Assembly (NCBI GenBank): GCA_030053925.1
Contig: JASGCX010000046.1
Location: forward strand, 1 to 32,375
Length of the DNA stretch: 32,375 nt
Direction of reading: 5' to 3'
From: Flavobacterium sp.
GTDB taxonomy: Bacteria; Bacteroidota; Bacteroidia; Chitinophagales; Chitinophagaceae
Shown: in pieces, positions 25,491-32,375 of the stretch
Layout: the number at the start of each line of letters is the position of its first letter
How positions within the stretch are numbered: position 1 is the first letter of the stretch
Notes under the pieces: model-generated
Seen by the model: the letters and a program-made list of their open reading frames with translations, nothing else
What the model was told of the DNA's origin: nothing
The model's database searches: none
Made by a program: the position numbers and the translations under genes

Positions 25491-25562
25491 GGTTTCGTAG
25501 TTCAATGGATAGAATAGGAGTTTCCTAAACTCTAGATCCAAGTTCGATTCTTGGCGAGACCA
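25491..25562 (+). tRNA. tRNA-Arg (anticodon CCT)
   Basis: All four arms can be drawn. The acceptor GGTTTCG pairs with CGAGACC (one G-T pair). The D arm GTTC pairs with GAAT. The anticodon arm is GGAGT-TTCCTAA-ACTCT with CCT as anticodon, reading the rare AGG arginine codon. The T arm is CCAAG-TTCGATT-CTTGG. The discriminator base is A and the CCA end is not encoded. Confidence 0.95.
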
Positions 25563-25579
25563 CTTGGCTAGATTGATGT

Positions 25580-25683
25580 GGCTGACGCATAAATAACTTT
25601 TTTCAGAATTTCTTAAAATCTCTGTTGTAGAACCGAGCTTGTTTAAGCAATTTTAAAAGCGTTCATTTATTTATGAGTCAGCC
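25580..25683. repeat. Inverted repeat behind the tRNA gene
   Basis: GGCTGACGCATAAATAA (25580-25596) and TTATTTATGAGTCAGCC (25667-25683) are reverse complements with one mismatch, separated by 70 bases. The right arm is followed by TCTTTTT, so the whole could act as a long-loop terminator. It could also be the remains of a small mobile element next to a tRNA. The rest of the gap up to 25838 shows no gene. Confidence 0.65.
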
Positions 25684-25838
25684 TCTTTTTATGCGTTTTA
25701 AAAAGTAAATGGCAGCATTTTTTTTGAGGCATAAACAATACCCTTCAACTTTTACAACAACATTTATTTAACAGAATTTACTACATTGGTTTATGTAATT
25801 GCAACAATTGTGGCATCTGAAATTAAAAGTTAAAAATT

Positions 25839-27674
25839 ATGAAGTACTTAAAAATTTGCTTGTCTATTTGCTATCTATTTTTTATGGTTACTGCTTTTGC
25901 AGGCGATGAAAAAAATACCGTAAACGCACATTTAAAATCGGTTATTATTTACCGAAGTGGTGCCGAATTAACACACGATACCAAAGCTGTTTTGCAACAA
26001 GGCAATAACGAACTTACCATTGATGGTATTAGTAACGAGGTAGACATTAATAGTATTCAGGTAAAAGTACCTAATGCTGTAACCATTGTAGGTATTGAGT
26101 TTCAGAATTATTATTTAAAGCCAAACATTGCTTCGTCAAAGGTAAAAGCGATGACTGATAGCGTAGAGAAACTACAGCAAGACATTACCAAACTGCAAAC
26201 CAATATTGGTATTGCTACCGATTTATTGCAAGTGCTAAAATTGAACAGAGATATTAAGGGCACACAAAATGGCCTAAGTGTAGCCGAGTTAATAAAGCTG
26301 ATGGATTACTATAAAGCCAAATCGCTAGAAATACAAACCGATTTGGTGCAGCAAAATGCAATACTTAAAAAATTACAAGAACAAGTACAACGCTTAAATA
26401 ATCAGTTGCAAGAAGAAGAACAGAAGAACGCTAAAAGTACTGGCAGGCTTGTGTTACAGCTAAATGCTGCGCTGGCTGGCAACTATAATTTTACCGTATT
26501 GTACATAACGCCCAATGCCTATTGGACACCTTTTTACGATATTAATGTTACAGATATTAATAACCCAATGAAATTGGTGTATAAAGCCAAAATGTTTCAA
26601 ACAACGGGGCTAGATTGGAAGCAAGTAAAACTATCATTATCTACCGCTACACCAAGCCAATGGGGCAATGCGCCTGTATTGCAGAGTTGGTTTTTGGCTT
26701 ATGTAAATCCATTTACAAACATGGATAAAGCCTTGCTAGGTCGAGTGCCTGGTGTTCAAATTGCTAAAAATGAACTAAGTAAAAGCTTAGAAGATGTTGT
26801 AGTTACTGGTAACGCAGGTGCTGCGTCAAATATTAGAATTAGAGGCGTCGCATCAAAAAGCGGTTCAAATGTGCCATTATATGTTGTAAATGGTACACCT
26901 ATGAGTGCTAGTGAAGCAACAAAAATTAATCCTAACGCTATCAAGAATATAGATGTGTTAAAAGATGCTTCATCAACAGCAATATATGGTGCTAGAGGTT
27001 CAAATGGCGTAATATTAATTACACTTAAAGATGGCTTAAACGATTATATCACCGTATCTGAAAGTACTTTAAATATTAATTACGATATTGATTTGCCTTA
27101 CGATATTGCTAGTAATGGTAAAGAACAAACGGCTACGTTAAAAGCGGTTGAAGTACCTACTAATTACAAGTATTACGCAGTGCCTAAGCTAGATAAAGAT
27201 GTGTATTTACTAGCAGAAATAAGCAATTGGGAAAAGCTGAATTTACTGCCCGGTGATGCCAATATTATTTTTGAAGGTACTTATGTGGGCAAGTCTTTTA
27301 TTGACCCAAATACTACAACTGATACTTTAAACTTAACCTTGGGTAAAGACAAACGTGTAGCTATTAAACGAGAAAAACTAGCCGATTTTAGTAGTGTGAA
27401 ATTTTTAGGTAGCAATAAACTACAAAAAATTACCTACGAGATTACTGTAAAGAACAATAAAAAAGAAGCCATCAATTTATTGGTTAAAGATCAATATCCA
27501 TTGGCTACAAATAAAGAAATGGAAGTGCAATTGCTTGAAAGTGCAGATGCATCTATAAACGAAGAAACAGGCATTGTAACTTGGAAGCTGCCATTAGCCG
27601 CAGGCGAAAGCAAAAAACTACGTTTAAACTACACGGTAAAATATCCAAAAGATAAAACGGTGAATTTGAAATAG
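25839..27674 (+). CDS. DUF4139/DUF4140 (MuiA-like) protein with an inserted TonB plug domain
   Basis: The 611-residue protein has a signal peptide ending AFAG. It then shows the two halves of the MuiA-like family: a DUF4140 N-terminal domain (SVIIYRSGAELTHDTK), a coiled coil around residues 95-205, and a DUF4139 beta domain split in two. The first half runs to about residue 295 (AYWTPFYDINV, DWKQVKLSLSTATPSQWG). The second half runs from about 400 on (NINYDIDLPYDIASNGKEQ to the end). Between them, residues 297-398 match the plug of SusC-type TonB receptors: LGRVPGVQI, LEDVVVTG, IRIRGVASKSGS, PLYVVNGTPM, VLKDASSTAIYGARG and NGVILITLK. The reading frame is unbroken. The role of the family is unclear; a terminator follows at 27721. 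Confidence 0.88.
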   Translation: MKYLKICLSICYLFFMVTAFAGDEKNTVNAHLKSVIIYRSGAELTHDTKAVLQQGNNELTIDGISNEVDINSIQVKVPNAVTIVGIEFQNYYLKPNIASSKVKAMTDSVEKLQQDITKLQTNIGIATDLLQVLKLNRDIKGTQNGLSVAELIKLMDYYKAKSLEIQTDLVQQNAILKKLQEQVQRLNNQLQEEEQKNAKSTGRLVLQLNAALAGNYNFTVLYITPNAYWTPFYDINVTDINNPMKLVYKAKMFQTTGLDWKQVKLSLSTATPSQWGNAPVLQSWFLAYVNPFTNMDKALLGRVPGVQIAKNELSKSLEDVVVTGNAGAASNIRIRGVASKSGSNVPLYVVNGTPMSASEATKINPNAIKNIDVLKDASSTAIYGARGSNGVILITLKDGLNDYITVSESTLNINYDIDLPYDIASNGKEQTATLKAVEVPTNYKYYAVPKLDKDVYLLAEISNWEKLNLLPGDANIIFEGTYVGKSFIDPNTTTDTLNLTLGKDKRVAIKREKLADFSSVKFLGSNKLQKITYEITVKNNKKEAINLLVKDQYPLATNKEMEVQLLESADASINEETGIVTWKLPLAAGESKKLRLNYTVKYPKDKTVNLK

Positions 27675-27720
27675 GTAGTTTTTAACCACATAGCCATATA
27701 GGCACAAAGGATTATTTTAT

Positions 27721-27762
27721 AAAGTGTTTGTAACCTTTTTTAAAGGCAGCAAACACTTTTTT
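27721..27762 (+). terminator. Rho-independent terminator after the DUF4139 gene
   Basis: AAAGTGTTTG (27721-27730) pairs with CAAACACTTT (27750-27759), and CCTTT/AAAGG pair inside the loop. A run of six T residues (27757-27762) completes it. The remaining sequence to 27960 shows no gene. Confidence 0.75.
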
Positions 27763-27960
27763 GTATGTGGCCAATACCAATTTTGCTAAATAAAAGCCCT
27801 ATTTATTGCTGTTTCATAAGTTTTAGCTATTCATTTTACAAGGTCTACTGTTACTTATTTTTTAATAATAGCGTTCAACGAAGCTTTGCAGTGTTTAAAA
27901 ATTTGCTACAGTTGCCACATCTTTTTTGATAGCTGCTATCTGCTTTCTTTATCTGCAATA

Positions 27961-29871
27961 TTAAAAGTTGTCAAGTTGTAGTTTCAAGTTATCACGCAAG
28001 GCTTTTACCAAAGGATATTGCGCTGCAATTCTATTAAATCTATCAGAAGCACTAGCGTATTTAGGCGCCTCTTGCCTTTCGCCTTCTTCAATAATAAAAT
28101 TGAACATAATTGTACGGTTGCGGTATTTCCTTTGCAAAAAATCAAGCATCATGGTTTTTTCTTGCTCAATAAATTTTTGCTGTAGCGAACTATCAACAAT
28201 TACAGTAAACACCGTATCAGATTCTATTACCAATTTGGCAGTATTAAACGCATTTACTTGCGAGTGTTTGTTTTCTTCTTTAAGTTTATTAGCATAATAA
28301 TCCCAATAACCTTGTAAGCTTTCTATGCTTAAAGGTATTGGGTCTTCTACTTGTTGAATGATATATTTATCGCCATATTTTTCACGCAATACATCTAAAA
28401 CACTGCGTTTAGATGAGCCATCAGTAAGATAATTGGTCAGCGGTTGACGGTCATCGGTCAGCGGTTGCAGGTTACTAGTTGCAGGTTGAAACTGGCTAGT
28501 ATGAGGTATTTCGGTAGACGGTTGACGGTCAACGGTTAGCGGTTGCAGGTTACTAGTTGCAGGTTGAAACTGGCTGGTATGAGGTATTTCGGTAGACGGT
28601 AGACGGTCAACCGTCAACGGGTTCTCTTGCTGAATATACAACTTTGGTTCGGCAGGTTTTGTGCTGCTTTTAGCTTGTTTTATTTGTATAGAACTTACAG
28701 GCTTGGTTTTAATGGCTATTGGTCCATCAACTCGTTTTTTTTTTACAAGGCCATTGTCATCTATTGACATTTCAATGGCTTGTTGTAAAAAGTTGAGCTT
28801 GATAATTACCAACTCTACATGCAAGCGCTTATTACGAGCCATTTTAAAGTTTACTTCGGCCTCGTTAAGTATGTTTAAGGTGCTTACCAAATAGCCTGCA
28901 TTTACACTTGCAGCAGTTGCTACATATTTTTTTTGCATACCTTCTACCACATCAAGCAATTTTACAGCACGGGCATCTTTACACACCAAAATATTGCGAA
29001 TAAATTCTGCAAAGCCGTTCAATACCAAATCACCTTCAAAGCCCTTACTATTAATTTCATCGTATAGCAACATAGCGCCAGCCATATCTTGTTTTAGCAA
29101 GGCTTCTAGCAGTTTAAAGTAGTAGTCGTGGTCTAAAATATTAAGGTGTTCAAGTGTGTTTTGATAGGTTACTTCACCATTAGTAAAGCTCACTATTTTA
29201 TCCAAAATACTCAAAGCATCACGCATACAACCTTCGCTTTTTTGTGCAATTATTTGCAGCGAAGCTTTGTCGGTTTTTATGGCTTCTTTGTGTACAATTT
29301 CTTGTAAATGTTCTACGGTATCGTTGGTGGTAATGCGCTTAAAATCAAATATTTGACATCGGCTTAAAATAGTAGGTAAAATTTTATGTTTTTCTGTGGT
29401 AGCCAATATAAAAATGGCGTAAGGTGGCGGCTCTTCAAGCGTTTTTAAAAATGCGTTAAAGGCACTTGTACTCAACATGTGTACCTCATCTACAATATAC
29501 ACTTTGTATTTGCCAGCTTGCGGCGCAAAGCGTACCTGTTCTACCAGGCTTCTTATATCATCAACCGAGTTGTTACTAGCAGCATCTAATTCATGAATGT
29601 TCATAGACGTACCAGCATCAAACGAAACGCAGCTATTGCAAGTGTTACAAGCTTCGCCTTCTGGTGTTTGATTGGTACAGTTAATGGTTTTGGCTAAAAT
29701 TCTAGCACAGGTAGTTTTGCCCACACCACGTGGCCCACAAAACAAAAAAGCATGTGCTAATTGATTGTTTTTAATGGCATTTTTTAGTGTAGTGGTAATA
29801 TGACTTTGCCCAACAACTGTATTAAAGTTTTGGGGTCTGTATTTACGTGCCGAAACAATAAATTTATCCAT
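27961..29871 (-). CDS. dnaX: DnaX, DNA polymerase III subunit gamma/tau
   Basis: The 636-residue clamp-loader ATPase begins MDKFIVSARKYRPQNF. It shows the Walker A GPRGVGKT at residues 46-53, four zinc-binding cysteines (C65, C75, C78, C81), Walker B VDEVHML, the sensor segment LATTEKHKILPTILSRC, and the arginine-finger region. Domain III follows. The C-terminal linker contains a 26-residue in-frame tandem repeat (DNA at 28441-28620). A tail of about 130 residues (VLREKYGDKYIIQQV to the end) should bind polymerase and helicase in the tau form. I saw no slippery A-run with downstream hairpin to make a short gamma product. The gene diverges from apaG. Confidence 0.95.
   Translation of the reverse strand: MDKFIVSARKYRPQNFNTVVGQSHITTTLKNAIKNNQLAHAFLFCGPRGVGKTTCARILAKTINCTNQTPEGEACNTCNSCVSFDAGTSMNIHELDAASNNSVDDIRSLVEQVRFAPQAGKYKVYIVDEVHMLSTSAFNAFLKTLEEPPPYAIFILATTEKHKILPTILSRCQIFDFKRITTNDTVEHLQEIVHKEAIKTDKASLQIIAQKSEGCMRDALSILDKIVSFTNGEVTYQNTLEHLNILDHDYYFKLLEALLKQDMAGAMLLYDEINSKGFEGDLVLNGFAEFIRNILVCKDARAVKLLDVVEGMQKKYVATAASVNAGYLVSTLNILNEAEVNFKMARNKRLHVELVIIKLNFLQQAIEMSIDDNGLVKKKRVDGPIAIKTKPVSSIQIKQAKSSTKPAEPKLYIQQENPLTVDRLPSTEIPHTSQFQPATSNLQPLTVDRQPSTEIPHTSQFQPATSNLQPLTDDRQPLTNYLTDGSSKRSVLDVLREKYGDKYIIQQVEDPIPLSIESLQGYWDYYANKLKEENKHSQVNAFNTAKLVIESDTVFTVIVDSSLQQKFIEQEKTMMLDFLQRKYRNRTIMFNFIIEEGERQEAPKYASASDRFNRIAAQYPLVKALRDNLKLQLDNF
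28441..28620. repeat. 78-bp tandem repeat inside dnaX
   Basis: Two copies of a 78-base unit (28441-28518 and 28519-28596) are followed by a partial third. The unit is 26 codons, so the frame is kept. It codes for a Pro/Thr/Ser/Gln-rich linker with PSTEIPHTSQFQPATSN in each copy. The unit is built of near-repeats such as CGGTTGACGGTCA and GGTTGCAGGTT, like intergenic repeat clusters in related genomes. Confidence 0.9.
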
Positions 29872-29990
29872 AAAAAATACGTCAATGCGAAAGTGTCAAA
29901 TGTAGGCTAAAAAACGTGTAACTAGCAACTTAAACCCAATAGCTACAGGGTTGTAATTTTTTCTTCTATCTTTATAAAAACTGACGCAAA

Positions 29991-30377
29991 ATGGTAAGCA
30001 AAATTTCTGCAGGTATTAAGGTAAGCGTAGAAGTGTACTATCAGCCAGATTATAGTAACCCTTTGAACAATGAGTTTATGTTTGCCTACCGCATTACCCT
30101 TGAAAATAGCAATGCGTTTGCCGTAAAATTATTAACCCGCCATTGGCATATTTTTGATAGTAATGGCGAGCAAAGAGAAGTAGAAGGTGAAGGTGTTGTG
30201 GGCCAACAACCAGTTATTGCTAGTGGTCAACAATTTCAATATAGTAGCGGCTGCAACTTACGTACCGAAATAGGTAAAATGCACGGTACTTACACCCTAC
30301 AAAACCTAAATACCCAACAACAGTTTAAGGTAAATATTCCTGCTTTTCAAATGATTGTACCAACAAAGTACAACTAA
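29991..30377 (+). CDS. apaG: ApaG-family protein
   Basis: The 128-residue protein is a single ApaG (fibronectin-III-like) domain: GIKVSVEVYYQPDYSNP, FAYRITLENSNAFAVKLLTRHWHI (two adjacent strands), EVEGEGVVGQQPVIASGQQFQYSSG, and MHGTYTL. ApaG proteins are linked to Co/Mg resistance in enterobacteria; their biochemical role in Bacteroidota is unknown. The gene is full length despite the duplication covering its 3' end, which repeats part of it at 30450-30537. It starts at ATG 29991 and is divergent from dnaX. Confidence 0.93.
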   Translation: MVSKISAGIKVSVEVYYQPDYSNPLNNEFMFAYRITLENSNAFAVKLLTRHWHIFDSNGEQREVEGEGVVGQQPVIASGQQFQYSSGCNLRTEIGKMHGTYTLQNLNTQQQFKVNIPAFQMIVPTKYN

Positions 30378-30597
30378 ACCCAGTTTAACATGTATAGTTT
30401 GAGGTTAACTACAAATTCCAAACTTCAAACTAATTATGGTTTATACTTAATAGTAGCGGCTGCAACTTACGTACCGAAATAGGTAAAATGCACGGTACTT
30501 ACACCTTACAAAACCTAAATACCCAACAACAGTTTAAAATGTATAGTTTGAGGTTAACTACAAATTCCAAACTTCAAACTAATTATGGTTTATACTT
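30241..30597. repeat. Tandem duplication across the apaG-gldB convergent junction
   Basis: Copy 1 (30241-30448) covers the last codons of apaG, the intergenic gap and a relic of the gldB 3' end (TTATGGTTTATACTT). Copy 2 (30450-30597) repeats it but lacks 60 bases. The missing piece is bounded in copy 1 by two CAGTTTAA repeats (30321-30328 and 30381-30388), so it was probably lost by slippage or recombination between them. Both genes stay intact; copy 2 supplies the real gldB stop. Confidence 0.92.
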
Positions 30598-31584
30598 TGC
30601 CTCGTCAAATATTTTTTTGGCAGGTGTGGCCAACAATTGCTGCAAGGTAATTTTGTTGTTTTTAGCTGCCCAGTTTTTCACTATTTGCCAGCCTACAAAT
30701 TGCCCAATAAAACCTGGTGCGGTGGTATTAATTTCTGGAGTGTTTGGGCCATCGTTTAGGTAAGCATTGGTTTTGTTAGGATCTGTTTCGTACAGCAAAT
30801 TATTCTCAATAAAAAACGCCCAAATATTGCGCTCGTTTTTGTAGCAAGTAGCCAATTGTTGTTTGGTGTAGCCAGTTTTTAAGGTATCATTTGCGTAGGG
30901 TAAAAATGCATCTAACAAGTACAAGCGTTTACCAGCTTCTACCATTTGTTGTACCAAAGGCTTCGCAGTATTTTGGTGCGGATACATATCATCTACCACA
31001 TTTTTAAGGCAGTTTACAGGTATGTATTCTGGTGTAAAACGCCTAGATACGTATGCAGGGTACAAACCTTGAAAAGCCTCGGTTTGGTACAGCGAATATT
31101 GGTTGCCCATGTACAATTGCAAGCCCACGGCTAAACCATCTTGCGTAATAATATTGCCATAGCTATTTATGGGACCAACAAACGTAATTAACTGTTTAGG
31201 CAAAGGATATTTAGGAAAATAGTAGTGTACAAATTGCAAACCCTGCTGCACTTGCTGCGCTATTGGGGCAAAATTTTTAAAAATAATCTGTGCAGAATCG
31301 TACAACAGTTTGTAGCTAGTAGTAAAAGCCACCACATCTTTTTTAGCACTGTCGTCATTGTTGTGGGTGCCTAAAATATTGTACAGAAAATCTTGCGTAA
31401 AGCCAGGATAAGTGGTGTGCAATTGCTGCAACGATGCACCAATAGTAGTAGTATCTACCTTAAAAAAAGCCTGCTCAAAACGGATGGTTTGTAAGCTTAC
31501 TTTTATGGCGCTTACATCGGGTACTTTTTTTTTAGAGCCACAAGCTGCAAGAAGCACAGCCATTGCCAAAAGCGTTTTCTTCAT
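30583..31584 (-). CDS. gldB: GldB-like gliding-motility lipoprotein
   Basis: The 333-residue lipoprotein has a signal peptide with lipobox (LLAACGSKKK). The body matches the GldB family: IRFEQAFFKVDTTTI, YPGFTQDFLYNILG, LPKQLITFVGPINSYGNI, GLQLYMGNQY, YPAYVSRRFTPEYIP, AGKRLYLLDAFLPY and PGFIGQFVGWQIVKNW. GldB is essential for gliding in Flavobacterium johnsoniae, but relatives occur in non-gliding species, where the role may be in cell-surface assembly. gldF and gldG stand 20 kb away on the other strand. Its last codons lie in copy 2 of the duplication, and the start is ATG 31584. Confidence 0.9.
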   Translation of the reverse strand: MKKTLLAMAVLLAACGSKKKVPDVSAIKVSLQTIRFEQAFFKVDTTTIGASLQQLHTTYPGFTQDFLYNILGTHNNDDSAKKDVVAFTTSYKLLYDSAQIIFKNFAPIAQQVQQGLQFVHYYFPKYPLPKQLITFVGPINSYGNIITQDGLAVGLQLYMGNQYSLYQTEAFQGLYPAYVSRRFTPEYIPVNCLKNVVDDMYPHQNTAKPLVQQMVEAGKRLYLLDAFLPYANDTLKTGYTKQQLATCYKNERNIWAFFIENNLLYETDPNKTNAYLNDGPNTPEINTTAPGFIGQFVGWQIVKNWAAKNNKITLQQLLATPAKKIFDEAKYKP

Positions 31585-31719
31585 GGTGCGAATTAAGTGT
31601 AAAACTGTGAAACTCTTTGTTAATTACTTTGAAAGAAAGGTTTAAGAATGTGAGAGATTATGATGCCATTTAGCGAAAGTACTATGCTAGCAATATGAGG
31701 GAAAAATAACGGCAATAAA

Positions 31720-32245
31720 TTAAGCTGGTATCTCGGCATTTTCTGTTTGGGCTCTTTTTTAAATGGCAGGATATTGTTCGTTAAACCATTTTTGAACTTT
31801 TTGGGAACATTGCTCATAAGCCATTTTCTTTGGCTTTTGTGGTGTAAAGCCCCATTTTCGCAGATAATATCACATTGTATTTATATCTAATACAACTCCT
31901 AACGCTCTTTCAACCAGCTCTTTAACTGCCTTACGTGTCCATAAAGCATAAGGCAATTTTAATTGGTCGGGCATTTTATCTATTAGCATTAACTGAATAG
32001 TTTTTTCTTGAGACGCACTCAAAAGTTTTTTATCTTCTGATTTTACGCCTCTTGTTTTTCCCTTCAAACCTTTAGTTCCTGATGCTTTATAATTTTTAAC
32101 CCCACGCAGATATAGTGCCACTTTTTACGCCAAATAGTTTGGCTACTTCGCCTTTCTTTTTGCCACTTATTATAAGTTCTATTGCTCTTTTACAAATGTG
32201 GTATTGTGCATCTTCAGATACTTTTCTGAAATCTTCTTTTTCCAT
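31720..32245 (-). pseudogene. IS630-family transposase remnant
   Basis: From ATG 32245 the frame reads a helix-turn-helix part (ELIISGKKKGEVAKLFGV, then SGTISAW). An extra G near 32105 then shifts the frame. The next part continues VKNYKASGTKGLKG, ALWTRKAVKELVERALGVVL and, past an in-frame TGA, YYLRKWGFTPQKPKKMAYEQ. A TAA in QYPAI and a final stop follow. Family order is that of IS630 transposases, but the catalytic DDE half is missing altogether. So there is one frameshift, at least two stops and a 3' truncation. No terminal repeats can be identified. Confidence 0.85.
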
Positions 32246-32375
32246 TTGGCAAATGTGCTAATATCTCCGTTATATTGTTGCTAAGTTAATAGCAGGAAGC
32301 ATTTTTGCGTAAGCCAACTTTCTTTCTAGCTACAGCTTTTTACAACAATGCTTTTAAATCTGTACCAAACCATTT

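Noticed and set aside
30488..30763. Plus-strand frame starting MHGTYTLQN
   Set aside because: It is the duplicated tail of apaG running into the antisense of gldB.
1..32375. CRISPR array
   Set aside because: The repeats are long, diverged and spaced by genes; no short regular repeat-spacer pattern and no cas gene are present.

Overview
The window comes from a low-GC member of the Bacteroidota, most likely a Chitinophagaceae-like organism. The evidence is the gliding-motility genes gldB, gldF and gldG, a fused murF-alr gene, a SusC-type TonB plug sequence, and promoter elements of the form TTTG-N19-TAnnTTTG. No 16S gene or other decisive marker is present, so the family is an inference.

Region 1 (1-8.8 kb, all genes on the minus strand) is an accessory island. 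Genes or gene groups are separated by diverged copies of one 150-190 bp repeat that always lies just after a stop codon. The first bases of a unit are complementary to bases just past the stop of its last gene. This is the pattern expected of integron cassettes, although no integrase is visible. Cargo includes a radical SAM/SPASM enzyme, a 50-residue peptide and a glycosyltransferase (a candidate RiPP system). It also includes a PD-(D/E)xK nuclease-like protein, a GHKL ATPase fused to a DUF3883-like domain (candidate defence protein), and an Xre-type regulator that looks frameshifted.

Region 2 (8.4-10 kb) looks like the worn edge of the island: a LytTR domain without a receiver, a lipoprotein gene broken by an in-frame TAG, and a RelBE/ParDE-like toxin-antitoxin pair.

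Region 3 (10-31.6 kb) is core chromosome. It holds gldF-gldG, a TerC-family membrane protein, murF-alr, lspA, a repeat-bearing lipoprotein, uvrB, an ECF sigma/anti-sigma-like/secreted protein operon, a yccF-family gene, a TPR membrane protein, a secreted glyoxalase-like protein, tRNA-Arg(CCT), a DUF4139 protein with an inserted TonB plug domain, dnaX, apaG and gldB. Between the sigma operon and the yccF-family gene lies a candidate small RNA with its own promoter, a very strong Shine-Dalgarno, a 15-codon ORF and a terminator. A segmental duplication sits between the convergent apaG and gldB genes. An IS630-type transposase remnant lies near the right end. The last ~130 bases (32246-32375) show nothing I can assign.
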